A stretch of 64,000 nucleotides of DNA from contig JBCBYV010000003.1 in NCBI GenBank assembly GCA_039815685.1, positions 62,001-126,000 on the forward strand. The letters run 5' to 3'. The notes beneath the pieces were generated by a model, which was not told where the DNA came from, made no database searches, and was given only the letters and a program-made list of their open reading frames with translations. Origin of the DNA: Thermohalobaculum sp039815685 (GTDB lineage Bacteria > Pseudomonadota > Alphaproteobacteria > Rhodobacterales > Rhodobacteraceae). Made by a program: the position numbers and the translations under genes. Positions 51,250-59,911 of the stretch are shown here, in pieces; the stretch's first letter is position 1; the number at the start of each line of letters is the position of its first letter.

Positions 51250-53687
51250 TCGGCCGCCTCCAGGGTCAGGTCCGCGATTGGGCGGAACGTCTTCTCGGTC
51301 TCCGGGTTCGCGCGTTCGGCCCAGGGGTCCTTCTGGAAGATGCGCTGGGAGAGATCGAAGCGCTCCACGAGAGCGCGGCGGTTCTCAAGGTCGTCGACCA
51401 CCTGCTCGCGCACCCAGTCGAGCCCAACCTTGGCGAGCCATTTGTAGGGGCGGTCGAGGTACTTCGCGTGCTCGCGGTAGAGTTGGGTGAAGGCGACGAC
51501 GAGATCCATCGCCTCCTCCGCCGTCTCGGTCTTGCCGAGGGGCTCGACGCGTTTGACGTCCATGCCGGCGGCCCCGCCGACACCCACCTCGAACCCGCTG
51601 TCGACGCAGACGATGCCGACATCCTTGCACGTCGCCTCCGCGCAGTTCCGGGGACAGCCGCTCACGGCCATCTTCACCTTATGCGGCGTCCAGGAGCCCC
51701 ACATCCGCTTCTCGATGGCGATACCAAGTGCCGTGCTGTCCTGGGTGCCGAAACGGCAATGGTCCGTCCCGACGCAGGTCTTCACGGTCCGCAGCCCCTT
51801 GGCATAGGCATGGCCCGAGACCAGCCCTGCCTGGTTCAGGTCCGCCCAGATCGCGGGCAGGTCCTCGCCCTTCACGCCGAGAAGGTCGAGCCGTTGGCCG
51901 CCCGTGACCTTAACGGTGGGCACGTTATACTTTTCCGCCGCATCCGCGATGGCGCGCAACTCCTGGGGCGTGGTGATGCCGCCCCACATGCGAGGGACGA
52001 CCGAGAACGTGCCGTCCTTCTGGATGTTGGCGTGCTTGCGCTCGTTCACGAACCGGCTCTGCGGGTCGTCGGCATAGTCCAGCGGCCAGTCGGCGAGGAG
52101 GTAGTAGTTGAGTGCCGGACGGCAGACATGGCAGCCGCAGGAGGTCTTCCAACCGAGCTCCTGCCACACCGCCGGCATGCTCTTCAGCTCCCGCGACTTG
52201 ATCAGGCGGCGCACATCCTCATGCGTGAGATCGGTGCAGCCGCACATCGGCTTCGCAGCGGGCGCGGCATAGGCATCGCCCAGTGTGACGGCCAGAAGTT
52301 GTTCCACGAGCCCCGTGCAGGTGCCGCAGCTTGACGACGCCTTGGTCTCGGCGCGCACGGCGTCGAGCGTGGTGGCGCCGCCCGCGATGGCGCCGGTGAT
52401 GCGGGATTTGCAAACGCCGTTGCAGCCGCAGACCTCTGCCTCATCCGGCAAGGCTGCAACGGCCGCCATAGGGTCGAGGGGGGTTCCCCCGGCGAAGGCC
52501 GGCCCGAAGATCAGCGTCTCGCGCATCTCGCTGATATCGGTGCCATCCTTGATATGGCCGAAGAACCAGTTGCCGTCCGCCGTGTCGCCATACATGACCG
52601 TACCGACGAGACGTTCACCCTCCACCACAAGGCGCTTGTAGACGCCGCGGGCAGGGTCGCGGAACACGATCTCCTCGCGCCCGTCGCCTTCTGCGAAGTC
52701 GCCAGCGGAGAAGAGATCGACGCCGGTCACCTTGAGCTTTGTGGCGGTGAGCGAACCCGCATAGGCCGCTGTTTCGCCAGCCAGCGTCTCTGCCGCGACC
52801 TTGGCCATGTCGTAGAGCGGGGCAACGAGGCCGTAGCAGGCGCCGCGGTGCTCGACGCATTCGCCGACCGCCACGATTTCCTCGTCGGAGGTGATCATCT
52901 GGTCGTCCACATGGACACCGCGCCCGCAGGCAAGGCCCGCAGATTTGGCGAGTGCAGTGGCAGGCCGAATGCCGACGGCCATGCACACAAGGTCCGCGGC
53001 AAACTCGGTGCCGTCGTCTAGCCGGACAGCCTCTACCTTGCCGTCGCCCACGATCTCGTGCGTGTTCGCGCGGCAGCGGATCGCGATCCCACGGCTTTCG
53101 AGCTCCTTCTGAAGGAGATAGCCGGCGGCGGGGTCGAGCTGGCGCTCCATGAGGTGCGGCATGAGGTGCAGCACCGTTACCTCCATGCCCCTTAGCCGCA
53201 GACCTGCGGCGGCCTCGAGACCGAGCAAACCGCCGCCGATGACCACCGCTCTCGCACCCGGCTTCCTCGCCGCCTCGATCATCGCGTTTGTGTCGTCGAG
53301 GTCGCGATAGGTAACGACGCCGGGCAGGTCGTGACCCGGAACCGGGATGATGAAGGGGCTCGAGCCAGTGGCGATGACGAGCTTGTCGTAGGGCGTCTCC
53401 CCGCCCTCGCTCATCACCACCTTGCGCGCGCGGTCGATGCCGGTGATCGTCTCGCCGAACCTGCAGGTGACGTCATGCTCGGCATACCAGGCGGCGTCAT
53501 GCGTCACGATCTCCTCATAGGTCTTCTCGCCGGAGAGGACGGGGGAGAGCATGATGCGGTTATAGTTCCCCCGCGGCTCCGCGCCGAAGAGGGTCACCTC
53601 ATAGGCGCCGGGCGCCTTCTCGAAGAGCTGTTCCAGCAGGCGGCCCGAGGCCATGCCCGCGCCGATGACGACGAGTTTCCTGGCCAT
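51246..53687 (-). CDS. nirB: NAD(P)H-dependent nitrite reductase large subunit
   Basis: An 813-residue sirohaem enzyme making ammonium from nitrite. FAD/NADH domains (LVVIGAGMASGRLLEQLFEK, NYNRIMLSPVLSGEKTYEE), a BFD [2Fe-2S] domain (EVCGCNGVCKS, SSSCGTCTGLVE, CGCTDLTHEDV), then the sirohaem/[4Fe-4S] domain with CVGTDHCRFGTQD and SGCPRNCAEATCKD providing the four cysteines. The start has GCGGAGTGAGAG. It follows the globin gene after three bases. Confidence 0.96.
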   Translation of the reverse strand: MARKLVVIGAGMASGRLLEQLFEKAPGAYEVTLFGAEPRGNYNRIMLSPVLSGEKTYEEIVTHDAAWYAEHDVTCRFGETITGIDRARKVVMSEGGETPYDKLVIATGSSPFIIPVPGHDLPGVVTYRDLDDTNAMIEAARKPGARAVVIGGGLLGLEAAAGLRLRGMEVTVLHLMPHLMERQLDPAAGYLLQKELESRGIAIRCRANTHEIVGDGKVEAVRLDDGTEFAADLVCMAVGIRPATALAKSAGLACGRGVHVDDQMITSDEEIVAVGECVEHRGACYGLVAPLYDMAKVAAETLAGETAAYAGSLTATKLKVTGVDLFSAGDFAEGDGREEIVFRDPARGVYKRLVVEGERLVGTVMYGDTADGNWFFGHIKDGTDISEMRETLIFGPAFAGGTPLDPMAAVAALPDEAEVCGCNGVCKSRITGAIAGGATTLDAVRAETKASSSCGTCTGLVEQLLAVTLGDAYAAPAAKPMCGCTDLTHEDVRRLIKSRELKSMPAVWQELGWKTSCGCHVCRPALNYYLLADWPLDYADDPQSRFVNERKHANIQKDGTFSVVPRMWGGITTPQELRAIADAAEKYNVPTVKVTGGQRLDLLGVKGEDLPAIWADLNQAGLVSGHAYAKGLRTVKTCVGTDHCRFGTQDSTALGIAIEKRMWGSWTPHKVKMAVSGCPRNCAEATCKDVGIVCVDSGFEVGVGGAAGMDVKRVEPLGKTETAEEAMDLVVAFTQLYREHAKYLDRPYKWLAKVGLDWVREQVVDDLENRRALVERFDLSQRIFQKDPWAERANPETEKTFRPIADLTLEAAE

Positions 53688-53690
53688 CTC

Positions 53691-54173
53691 TCACTCCGCT
53701 GCCGTCGTGATGGGGGCGGTCGGTGCGGTGGCATAGGCACTCCGCACCATCTCCTCGCTGAGAGCGGTGTAGAACGCCTGCCAGGCCGTGCGATGCGCCG
53801 GGGTGAAGCCTTCATCGAGGCTGCGGGCGAGCGTGAAGATGAGCGCCTCGCCGACGGGCTCATACATCGCCGGCGTCATGCCGTTCGCAACGCCGCGTGC
53901 CGCAAGATCCCGGACGGCCGGTAGCGCACGCTCAGGATCGTCAAGATACCGGAGCACGTGATCGAGGGCCCCGATCAGCCGTGCGGCATGGCTCTGTATG
54001 TCACCTGTCACCAATGCGGGCATGTCCGGAGCGATCGCGGCGAGGCGTGCGGCAAAGAGCTCCGCCGCAAGCCCCGCGATCGGGCGGATCTGCTGGTAGT
54101 TCTCTCGCACGCGCTCGCAGTCCTCGGACCCGAGAAGTGGGGGCGTGGTCATGTGCAGTGCCGTATCGGTCAT
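53691..54173 (-). CDS. Globin-fold protein lacking the proximal histidine
   Basis: A 160-residue single-domain protein with the bacterial haemoglobin/flavohaemoglobin globin pattern: AELFAARLAAIAPDMPALV, a central helix with HVLRYLDDPERALPAVRDLA, then GMTPAMYEPVGEALIFTL and AWQAFYTALSEEMV. Where flavohaemoglobins have the F8 histidine (as in the xxRH-x-x-x-G motif), this protein reads AARGVANG, with Gly94 in place of His. Remaining His residues are elsewhere (62, 72, 127). It may bind haem otherwise or act as a sensor. It overlaps nrtC by four bases and precedes nirB. Confidence 0.75.
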   Translation of the reverse strand: MTDTALHMTTPPLLGSEDCERVRENYQQIRPIAGLAAELFAARLAAIAPDMPALVTGDIQSHAARLIGALDHVLRYLDDPERALPAVRDLAARGVANGMTPAMYEPVGEALIFTLARSLDEGFTPAHRTAWQAFYTALSEEMVRSAYATAPTAPITTAAE

Positions 54174-55876
54174 GCCGCTTCCTCCGTCGGGCTGTTGTCT
54201 GGGGCGGGAGCCTTGGGCGCAGGTGTCGCGCCGTGCTCGTATTCTTCGAGGAAGGTCAGGAGCTGCTCGCGGTAGTCGTAGTAGTCCGCGTGTTCGAGCA
54301 GGGCCTTGCGGGTGCGCGGGCGGGGCAGGTCGACATCCATGATCTTGCCGATGCGCGCGCGTGGCCCGTTGGTCATCATCACCACGCGGTCGGCAAGCAG
54401 GATCGCCTCGTCCACATCATGCGTGACACAGACGGCGGTGACCTTGGTGCGCGACCACACCTCCATCAGCACCTCCTGCAGCTCCCAACGCGTCAGGCTG
54501 TCGAGCATGCCGAAGGGCTCATCAAGGAGCAGGAGCTTCGGGCTTAGGGCGAAGGCGCGGGCGATGCCGACGCGCTGCTTCATTCCGTTCGAGAGATCGG
54601 CCGCCGGCTTGTCCATGGCATCGGCAAGGCCCACGCGCTCGAGGTAGTACTCGACCACGTCCTGCCGCTCGGCCTGGGACGCTTTCGGATAGACCCGGTC
54701 GACGCCCACCGCCACGTTCTCGCGTGCCGAGAGCCAGGGGAAGAGGGACGGCGCTTGGAAGACCACCGCGCGCTCGGGATCCGCCTCGGTCACGTGCTTG
54801 CCGTCGAGCACGATCGAGCCCTTGGAGATCTCATTGAGCCCTGCGGTCATCGTCAGCACGGTCGACTTGCCGCAGCCGGAATGGCCGATCAGCGAGATGA
54901 ACTCGCCCTTTTTCAGCGAGAGGTCGAAGTCCTCGACGACCGTGAGCGGGCCCTTGGGCGTTGGGTAGATCTTCGAGAGCTGCGAGTATTGCAGATAACG
55001 CTCGTCGGTCCGCGAGAGCGATGCCTCGGCATAGGCTTTGGGCAGGCCGTGGATGGGCGTCACCTTCGGCAGAATGCGCGTCTCCTCGGTCTTGGCCGCG
55101 ATGCCGACATCCATCAGGTACTGCGTGACCGCGCCCCTCAGCCGCTTGAAAGTCGTGTCGTGGTTGAGGGCCGCGCGCTCCCGCGGACGCGCGAGCGGCA
55201 CGGTGAACTCCTCGCCCAAAGTCCCGTCCGGATTGAGGGCGATGATGCGGTCCGCCATCAGGATGGCCTCGTCCACATCGTTGGTGATGAGGACCACGGT
55301 CTTCCGGTCCCCCTCCCAGATCCGAACGATCTCGTCCTGCAGGTTCGATCTGGTGAGCGCATCGAGGGCCGAAAGCGGCTCGTCCAGAAGCAGGACCTCG
55401 GGGTTCATGGCAAGGGCGCGTGCGACGGCCACGCGCTGACGCATGCCGCCCGAAAGCTCCGCCGGACGGCGGTCCATGGCATGGCCGAGACCCACCATCG
55501 TCACGAAGCGTTCGACCATCTCGGCGCGCTTCGACCTAGGCGCGGTCTTGTGCACGGCGTCGACGGCGAGGCCGACATTGCCGGCGACCGTGAGCCACGG
55601 CATGAGCGAGTATGACTGGAAGACGAGCCCGCGCTCCGGTCCCGGCCCGTCGATGGCGGCACCCTTGAAGAGCGCCTCGCCGTGATCCGGTTTCTCTAGC
55701 CCTGCCAGCAGGTTGATGAGCGTCGTTTTGCCGGTGCCGGAGAAGCCCAGAATGGCGAGGAACTCGCCTTCCTTCACCTCGAGATCGATGCCCTTCAGGA
55801 CCGTCTCATAGGCCGTGCCCTCGCCGAAGCCCTTGGTGACGCCCTTGAGGCTGAGGATGCTGTCCGAGTGGTTCAT
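54170..55876 (-). CDS. nrtC: Nitrate ABC transporter ATP-binding protein with two fused ATPase domains
   Basis: About 568 residues with two ABC ATPase cassettes in tandem. First: Walker A GFSGTGKTT (about 44-52), signature LSGGMRQRVAVARA, Walker B LLLDEPLSALD. Second: GHSGCGKST, LSNGMKQRVGIARA, LLLDEPFGMLD. A single polypeptide therefore does the work of NrtC plus NrtD; there is no NrtA-like C-terminal domain as in cyanobacterial NrtC. A GTG start at 55888 would overlap the nrtB stop and is also possible. Powers nitrate uptake with NrtA and NrtB. Confidence 0.92.
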   Translation of the reverse strand: MNHSDSILSLKGVTKGFGEGTAYETVLKGIDLEVKEGEFLAILGFSGTGKTTLINLLAGLEKPDHGEALFKGAAIDGPGPERGLVFQSYSLMPWLTVAGNVGLAVDAVHKTAPRSKRAEMVERFVTMVGLGHAMDRRPAELSGGMRQRVAVARALAMNPEVLLLDEPLSALDALTRSNLQDEIVRIWEGDRKTVVLITNDVDEAILMADRIIALNPDGTLGEEFTVPLARPRERAALNHDTTFKRLRGAVTQYLMDVGIAAKTEETRILPKVTPIHGLPKAYAEASLSRTDERYLQYSQLSKIYPTPKGPLTVVEDFDLSLKKGEFISLIGHSGCGKSTVLTMTAGLNEISKGSIVLDGKHVTEADPERAVVFQAPSLFPWLSARENVAVGVDRVYPKASQAERQDVVEYYLERVGLADAMDKPAADLSNGMKQRVGIARAFALSPKLLLLDEPFGMLDSLTRWELQEVLMEVWSRTKVTAVCVTHDVDEAILLADRVVMMTNGPRARIGKIMDVDLPRPRTRKALLEHADYYDYREQLLTFLEEYEHGATPAPKAPAPDNSPTEEAA

Positions 55877-55884
55877 GGCGCCGC

Positions 55885-56976
55885 TCACCGCTTGGCCGCA
55901 TGGGTGAAGGCCGACTGGATCGCGTACATCATCCGGTCGAGGAAGAATCCGATCAGCCCGATGGTGAAGACGGCGACCATGATCTTGGCGAGGCTCTGGG
56001 AGGAGCCGTTCTGGAACTCGTCCCAGACGAACTTCCCGAGCCCTGGGTTCTGCGCCAGCATCTCGGCGGCGATCAGCACCATCCAGCCGACGCCGAGGGA
56101 GAGGCGCAGGCCGGTGAAGATGAGGGGTAGGGCAGAGGGCAGGACAAGCTTCGTGATCTTCGTCCAGGTGCTCATCTTCAGCACGCGGGAGACGTTGACG
56201 AGGTCCTTGTCGATGCTGCTCACGCCAAGCGCGGTGTTGATCAGCGTCGGCCAGAGCGAGCAGAGCGTCACGGTGATCGCCGAGTTCAGGAACGACTTCG
56301 AGAAGGTTCCGTCATTCGTCGTGTAGAGCGCCGAGACGACCATCGTGACAATCGGCAGCCAGGCGAGCGGGGAGACCGGCTTGAAGACCTGAATGAGCGG
56401 GTTGAAGGCGGCGTTCGCAGTGGTCGAGAGCCCGCACATGATCCCGATCGGCACCGCCACGATAGTGGCCAGCAGAAAGCCGAAGAACACGGTCTGGATC
56501 GAGGTCCAGATCTGGTCGTAGTAGGTCGGCTTGCCCGTGTATTCCCGCCACTTCACGCGGTCTTCCTTGCCCGCCTCGACAAGCTTGGCGTTCCGCGCCT
56601 CCTGCCGCTCGTAGAACGCGGCTTGCTTGTCCCAGGAGCGCTCGGCATCCGCATGCAGGTTCTCGACCTGCTCCCAGACCTGGGTCGGGCCAGGAATGGC
56701 GCCGAGGGAGGTCTGAACCTGTGGCGCCAACCAGCTCCAGAGCGCGAGAAAGGCAAAGATCGCGAGGAGCGGGACCAGCATCAGGCGCCAGAGCTCGCCC
56801 ATCTGGGCCCGCGGGTTGTCGCCTGCCGCGACCCGCAGAAGCGGCGTGATGAAGCTGAGGCCGATCACCTGGAACCAGGTGTCCGCCTTGTTGATGCGGG
56901 TAAAGAGCCGGGCGCGTCGCGCTTCGCGCAGAGCCGCCGTATCGGCATTGAGATTGGGGTCGGAGACGACGGTCAT
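55885..56976 (-). CDS. nrtB: Nitrate ABC transporter permease
   Basis: A 363-residue inner-membrane permease. One TM segment near residues 65-85 (LMLVPLLAIFAFLALWSWL) is followed by a soluble loop of about 80 residues, then the BPD-transport core (YYDQIWTSIQTVFFGFLLA through LAWLPIVTMVV). The EAA-like motif is near VSRVLKMSTWTKITKLVLP, with the G at LRLSLGVGWM. Longer than typical NrtB because of the N-terminal extension, as in other proteobacterial forms. It follows nrtA across 117 bp containing two hairpins. Confidence 0.92.
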   Translation of the reverse strand: MTVVSDPNLNADTAALREARRARLFTRINKADTWFQVIGLSFITPLLRVAAGDNPRAQMGELWRLMLVPLLAIFAFLALWSWLAPQVQTSLGAIPGPTQVWEQVENLHADAERSWDKQAAFYERQEARNAKLVEAGKEDRVKWREYTGKPTYYDQIWTSIQTVFFGFLLATIVAVPIGIMCGLSTTANAAFNPLIQVFKPVSPLAWLPIVTMVVSALYTTNDGTFSKSFLNSAITVTLCSLWPTLINTALGVSSIDKDLVNVSRVLKMSTWTKITKLVLPSALPLIFTGLRLSLGVGWMVLIAAEMLAQNPGLGKFVWDEFQNGSSQSLAKIMVAVFTIGLIGFFLDRMMYAIQSAFTHAAKR

Positions 56977-57008
56977 GACTGCCTCGCGGAGCGTTGGTGT
57001 ATCGGTAG

Positions 57009-57078
57009 GGTGGGGTGCGACCCCACCGCTGACGCATCGGCTGGGCTGGCGGTGAGGTGATGTTCACCCCACCGCCAG
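57009..57078 (-). promoter_or_regulatory. Two strong hairpins between nrtA and nrtB
   Basis: The first (57009-57027) pairs eight bases, GGTGGGGT with ACCCCACC, across a 3-nt loop. The second (57046-57078) has arms CTGGCGGT/ACCGCCAG, a two-base internal loop and an inner GGTGA/TCACC stem. No T-run follows either. They lie between the binding-protein gene and the permease gene, where such stems often protect the upstream mRNA or limit read-through. Confidence 0.6.
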
Positions 57079-57093
57079 TTTCGGCGCATTGGC

Positions 57094-58470
57094 TTAGCCT
57101 TCGACCTTGTTCCCGATCACGCGCTGCGAGCCTTTGAGGCCGATCGGGAAGGCTTCGAGATACGCGTTCGGCTTGCGACCATCGAACTCGACACCGTCGA
57201 TGAACTCGGCGGTCGGCTCACGGTAGCCATCGGTCTCCCAGGGAAAGTCCGCCTCGTTGGCGAGCCCGTCATCGACCAGCAGGCGCGCAGCCTCGAGATA
57301 GATGTCTGGCCGGTAGACCTTCTCGGCCACCTCTGCGTACCACGCGTCCGGCTTCTGCTCGGAGATCTGGCCCCAGCGGCGCATCTGGCTGAGATACCAG
57401 ACCGCGTCCGAGTAGTAGGGATAGGTCGCGAAGTACCGAAAGAAGACGTTGAAATCCGGGATCTCGCGCTTGTCGCCCTTCTCGAACTCGAAGGTGCCGG
57501 TCATCGAGTTGGCGATCACCTCGTAGTCGGCGCCCACATACTCGGACCGGCTCAGGATCTCGACCGCTTCGGGCCGGTTGGCGTTGTCGTTCTCGTCGAG
57601 CCAGATGGCCGCCCGGATCAGCGCCTTGGTGATGGCGAGCGTGGTGTTCGGGTTCTCCTCGGCGAACTCCTTGGTGATGCCGAAGACCTTTTCCGGGTTG
57701 TTCTTCCAGATCTGGTAGTCGGTGATCACCGGCACGCCGATGCCCTTGAAGACCGCCTGCTGGTTCCACGGCTCACCGACGCAGTAGCCGTAGATCGTGC
57801 CGGCTTCCATCGTCGCCGGCATCTGTGGCGGGGGGGTCACGCTCAGGAACACATCGGCGCCGATCTGGCCGGTGATGTTGTCGGGGCTGTAGTAGCCGGG
57901 CTCGAGCCCGCCGGCGGCCAGCCAGTAGCGAAGCTCGTAGTTGTGGGTCGAGACGGGGAAGACCATGCCCATGTTGAAGGGCTTGCCGTCCGCTCGGTAG
58001 GATTCGACCACGGGCTTCAGCGCCGAGGCACTGATCGGGTGGACCGGTTTTCCGTCCTCATGCGGGATGTTCTTCTTCATCTCGGCCCAAACCTCGTTGG
58101 AAACCGTGATGCCGTTGCCGTTCAGGTCCATCGAGAAGGGCGTGATGATATGCGCCTCGGTCCCGTAGCCGATGGTCGCCGCGAGCGGCTGGCCGGCGAG
58201 CATGTGGGCGCCGTCGAGCTGGCCGTCGATCACGCCATCGAGCAGCACCTTCCAGTTGGCTTGTGCCTCGAGTGTGACGAAGAGCCCCTCGTCCTCGAAA
58301 TATCCGTTCTCATAGGCGACTGCGAGCGGCGCCATGTCCGTGAGCTTGATGAAACCGAAGGTCAGTTCGTCCTTTTCGAGGTCGAGAAGCTGCGCATAAG
58401 CGGGAGCCGACAGAGCGGCTGAGATTGCGGCGGCGGCGGTGAGCCGGACGGCGATGGCGGGTAGCTGCAT
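57094..58470 (-). CDS. nrtA: Nitrate ABC transporter substrate-binding protein
   Basis: A 458-residue exported NrtA-family protein. Signal peptide with hydrophobic core AIAVRLTAAAAISAALSA ends AYA. LTFGFIKLTDMAPLAVAYE starts the first lobe; THNYELRYWLAAGGLEPG and GYCVGEPWNQQAVFKGIGV are typical NrtA motifs around the ligand site. The start at 58470 is chosen for GGAG nine bases upstream; METRTMQL at 58485 is the alternative. It is the first gene after the leader with the ANTAR-type hairpins. Confidence 0.93.
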   Translation of the reverse strand: MQLPAIAVRLTAAAAISAALSAPAYAQLLDLEKDELTFGFIKLTDMAPLAVAYENGYFEDEGLFVTLEAQANWKVLLDGVIDGQLDGAHMLAGQPLAATIGYGTEAHIITPFSMDLNGNGITVSNEVWAEMKKNIPHEDGKPVHPISASALKPVVESYRADGKPFNMGMVFPVSTHNYELRYWLAAGGLEPGYYSPDNITGQIGADVFLSVTPPPQMPATMEAGTIYGYCVGEPWNQQAVFKGIGVPVITDYQIWKNNPEKVFGITKEFAEENPNTTLAITKALIRAAIWLDENDNANRPEAVEILSRSEYVGADYEVIANSMTGTFEFEKGDKREIPDFNVFFRYFATYPYYSDAVWYLSQMRRWGQISEQKPDAWYAEVAEKVYRPDIYLEAARLLVDDGLANEADFPWETDGYREPTAEFIDGVEFDGRKPNAYLEAFPIGLKGSQRVIGNKVEG

Positions 58471-58529
58471 CGTCCTAGTCTCCATGTGTGGCGCGGCTCC
58501 GGGAGGGGAGAGACGCGCGTGAAACACGA

Positions 58530-58581
58530 AAGGCCGCCGTATCGCGTGCGCAGCTGTGCGCATGACGACACGGGCGGCCTT
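58530..58581 (-). terminator. Leader terminator (attenuator) upstream of nrtA
   Basis: On the minus strand AAGGCCGCC pairs over nine bases with GGCGGCCTT, with a smaller inner stem (TGCGCA arms), and is followed by TTT and a second TTT six bases on. It lies 59 bases before the nrtA start and directly after the two hexaloop hairpins. It is the natural stop point for NasT antitermination. Confidence 0.65.
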
Positions 58582-58590
58582 GCCCTTGGA

Positions 58591-58637
58591 CCCTCAACTT
58601 TGGGGGATGCTTCAGCGATGAACGCCGTTGCTCATCG
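58591..58637 (-). promoter_or_regulatory. Two A1/G4 hexaloop hairpins (ANTAR target) in the nrtA leader
   Basis: In transcript order, hairpin 1 (58637-58616) has an eight-pair stem (one G-U) closing the hexaloop AACGGC; hairpin 2 (58606-58591) has a five-position C/G-rich stem (one C-A mismatch) closing AAAGTT. Both loops have A at position 1 and G at position 4, the published ANTAR RNA rule. They lie nine bases apart and just before the terminator. Confidence 0.65.
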
Positions 58638-58735
58638 CGTGCGGCAAAACTGCGGCAGACGCCTCATGTCAGCAAGTAGAAAATCGCCGGGAGCGAGAGA
58701 AAGTGCAGTTGCACAATGAAGAGGCGGACTTCCGC

Positions 58736-59911
58736 TCATGAAAGCGGCAGAGGCTCGAAAATTCGTCCGTCAAAGAAACTGTCTGGCCCCATGAAGAGGC
58801 GGCCGAGGGAGGACGACACCGGCGTTTCCGCGTCGAGCGAGCCCTCGACCTTCTCCGACGCACCGGGCAGGTCCGCGCCGATGGGGCCGAGATTCGCGCG
58901 GTAGAGGTCGGACCGAAAGACATCGCGGGCGGCGCGCGCCACGTCTGCAGGGTCCGCGCCGAGGCGTTCGGAGAGACGGGTGGCGATCCAGAGCGCCTGA
59001 CTTCGCCACGGGAACTGCGCCGCACTGGCGGAGAACTCGACGAAGCGCGGGATGCGCCGCACCTCCCCCTCCGCCGAGACGATGAGGCGGCCCTCGAGAC
59101 TGCGGCTCAGGATTTCGGGCGAGACGTCGAGATGGCGCGGCTGAGCGAGAATCTCCGCCGTCGCCATATGATGGCTGGGATCGCCGAGCCACCGGCCCGC
59201 CCGCCAGACGGCCCGCATGAGCCGCGCGATGAGGTCGGGCTCGGTCTCTCGGAAGCTGCGAGAGACGGCGAGGACCTTCTCCGGCGCGAACCGCCATATG
59301 GCGCAGCCCGGCAGGACGATGTCGGCGACACCTTGCTCGACCGCGACCGACCCCCAGGGCTCGCCCACGCAGAACGCGTCGATCTCGCCCGCCTCCATCG
59401 CCTCCGCCATGCGCGGCGGCGGGATGGTGCGCACGGTGAGTTGCTGCGGTGCGTGGAGACCGAGCGCCCCGAGCCAGTAGTAAAGGAGCTCCGCATGCAT
59501 CGAGAACGGGAAGGGCACGCCGATCTTGAGGGGGCGCGGGCAGGCCTCGATCAGCGCCCGGCCCACAGCCGCGGCCGCCATGATGTCGCTTGGTACCCCG
59601 CGCTCCCGCATGCGCGCGGCGAGCGGCCGGCTTACGCCGATCACCGTGCCGTTGACCGAGAGGACCTGCAGCGCGTCGACTGGCAGCGGCAGACCGCCAA
59701 GCCCCATGGACATGGCGATGGGGATGGGCGCGAGCATATGGGCTGCGTGCAACTGACCGAACGCCAACCGGTCCCGGATCGCCGACCATGACGGCTCGCG
59801 ATGAAGCATGATCTCGAGCCCCTCTTCCGCCGCGAAACCGATCTCGGCCGCGACGAGGAGCGGGGCAGCATCCACAAGCGGGATGTAGCCGATATCGAGT
59901 TTAGCCGTCAC
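58736..59911 (-). CDS. nasS: Nitrate sensor NasS (NrtA-like, cytosolic)
   Basis: A 391-residue NrtA-fold protein without a signal peptide, starting MTAKLDIGYIPLVDAAPLL. It shares with NrtA the motif CVGEPWGSVAVEQGVADI but is soluble. In Paracoccus NasS holds NasT inactive and releases it when nitrate binds. The start overlaps the nasT stop by four bases (ATGA). The arrangement nasT-nasS-leader-nrt makes this call firm. Confidence 0.9.
   Translation of the reverse strand: MTAKLDIGYIPLVDAAPLLVAAEIGFAAEEGLEIMLHREPSWSAIRDRLAFGQLHAAHMLAPIPIAMSMGLGGLPLPVDALQVLSVNGTVIGVSRPLAARMRERGVPSDIMAAAAVGRALIEACPRPLKIGVPFPFSMHAELLYYWLGALGLHAPQQLTVRTIPPPRMAEAMEAGEIDAFCVGEPWGSVAVEQGVADIVLPGCAIWRFAPEKVLAVSRSFRETEPDLIARLMRAVWRAGRWLGDPSHHMATAEILAQPRHLDVSPEILSRSLEGRLIVSAEGEVRRIPRFVEFSASAAQFPWRSQALWIATRLSERLGADPADVARAARDVFRSDLYRANLGPIGADLPGASEKVEGSLDAETPVSSSLGRLFMGPDSFFDGRIFEPLPLS

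Noticed and set aside
58638..58735. Sigma-54 promoter or NtrC site upstream of the nrtA leader
   Set aside because: A GTGCA-N2-TGCAC repeat is present but has the opposite arrangement to the NtrC consensus, and no GG-N10-GC pair is convincing.
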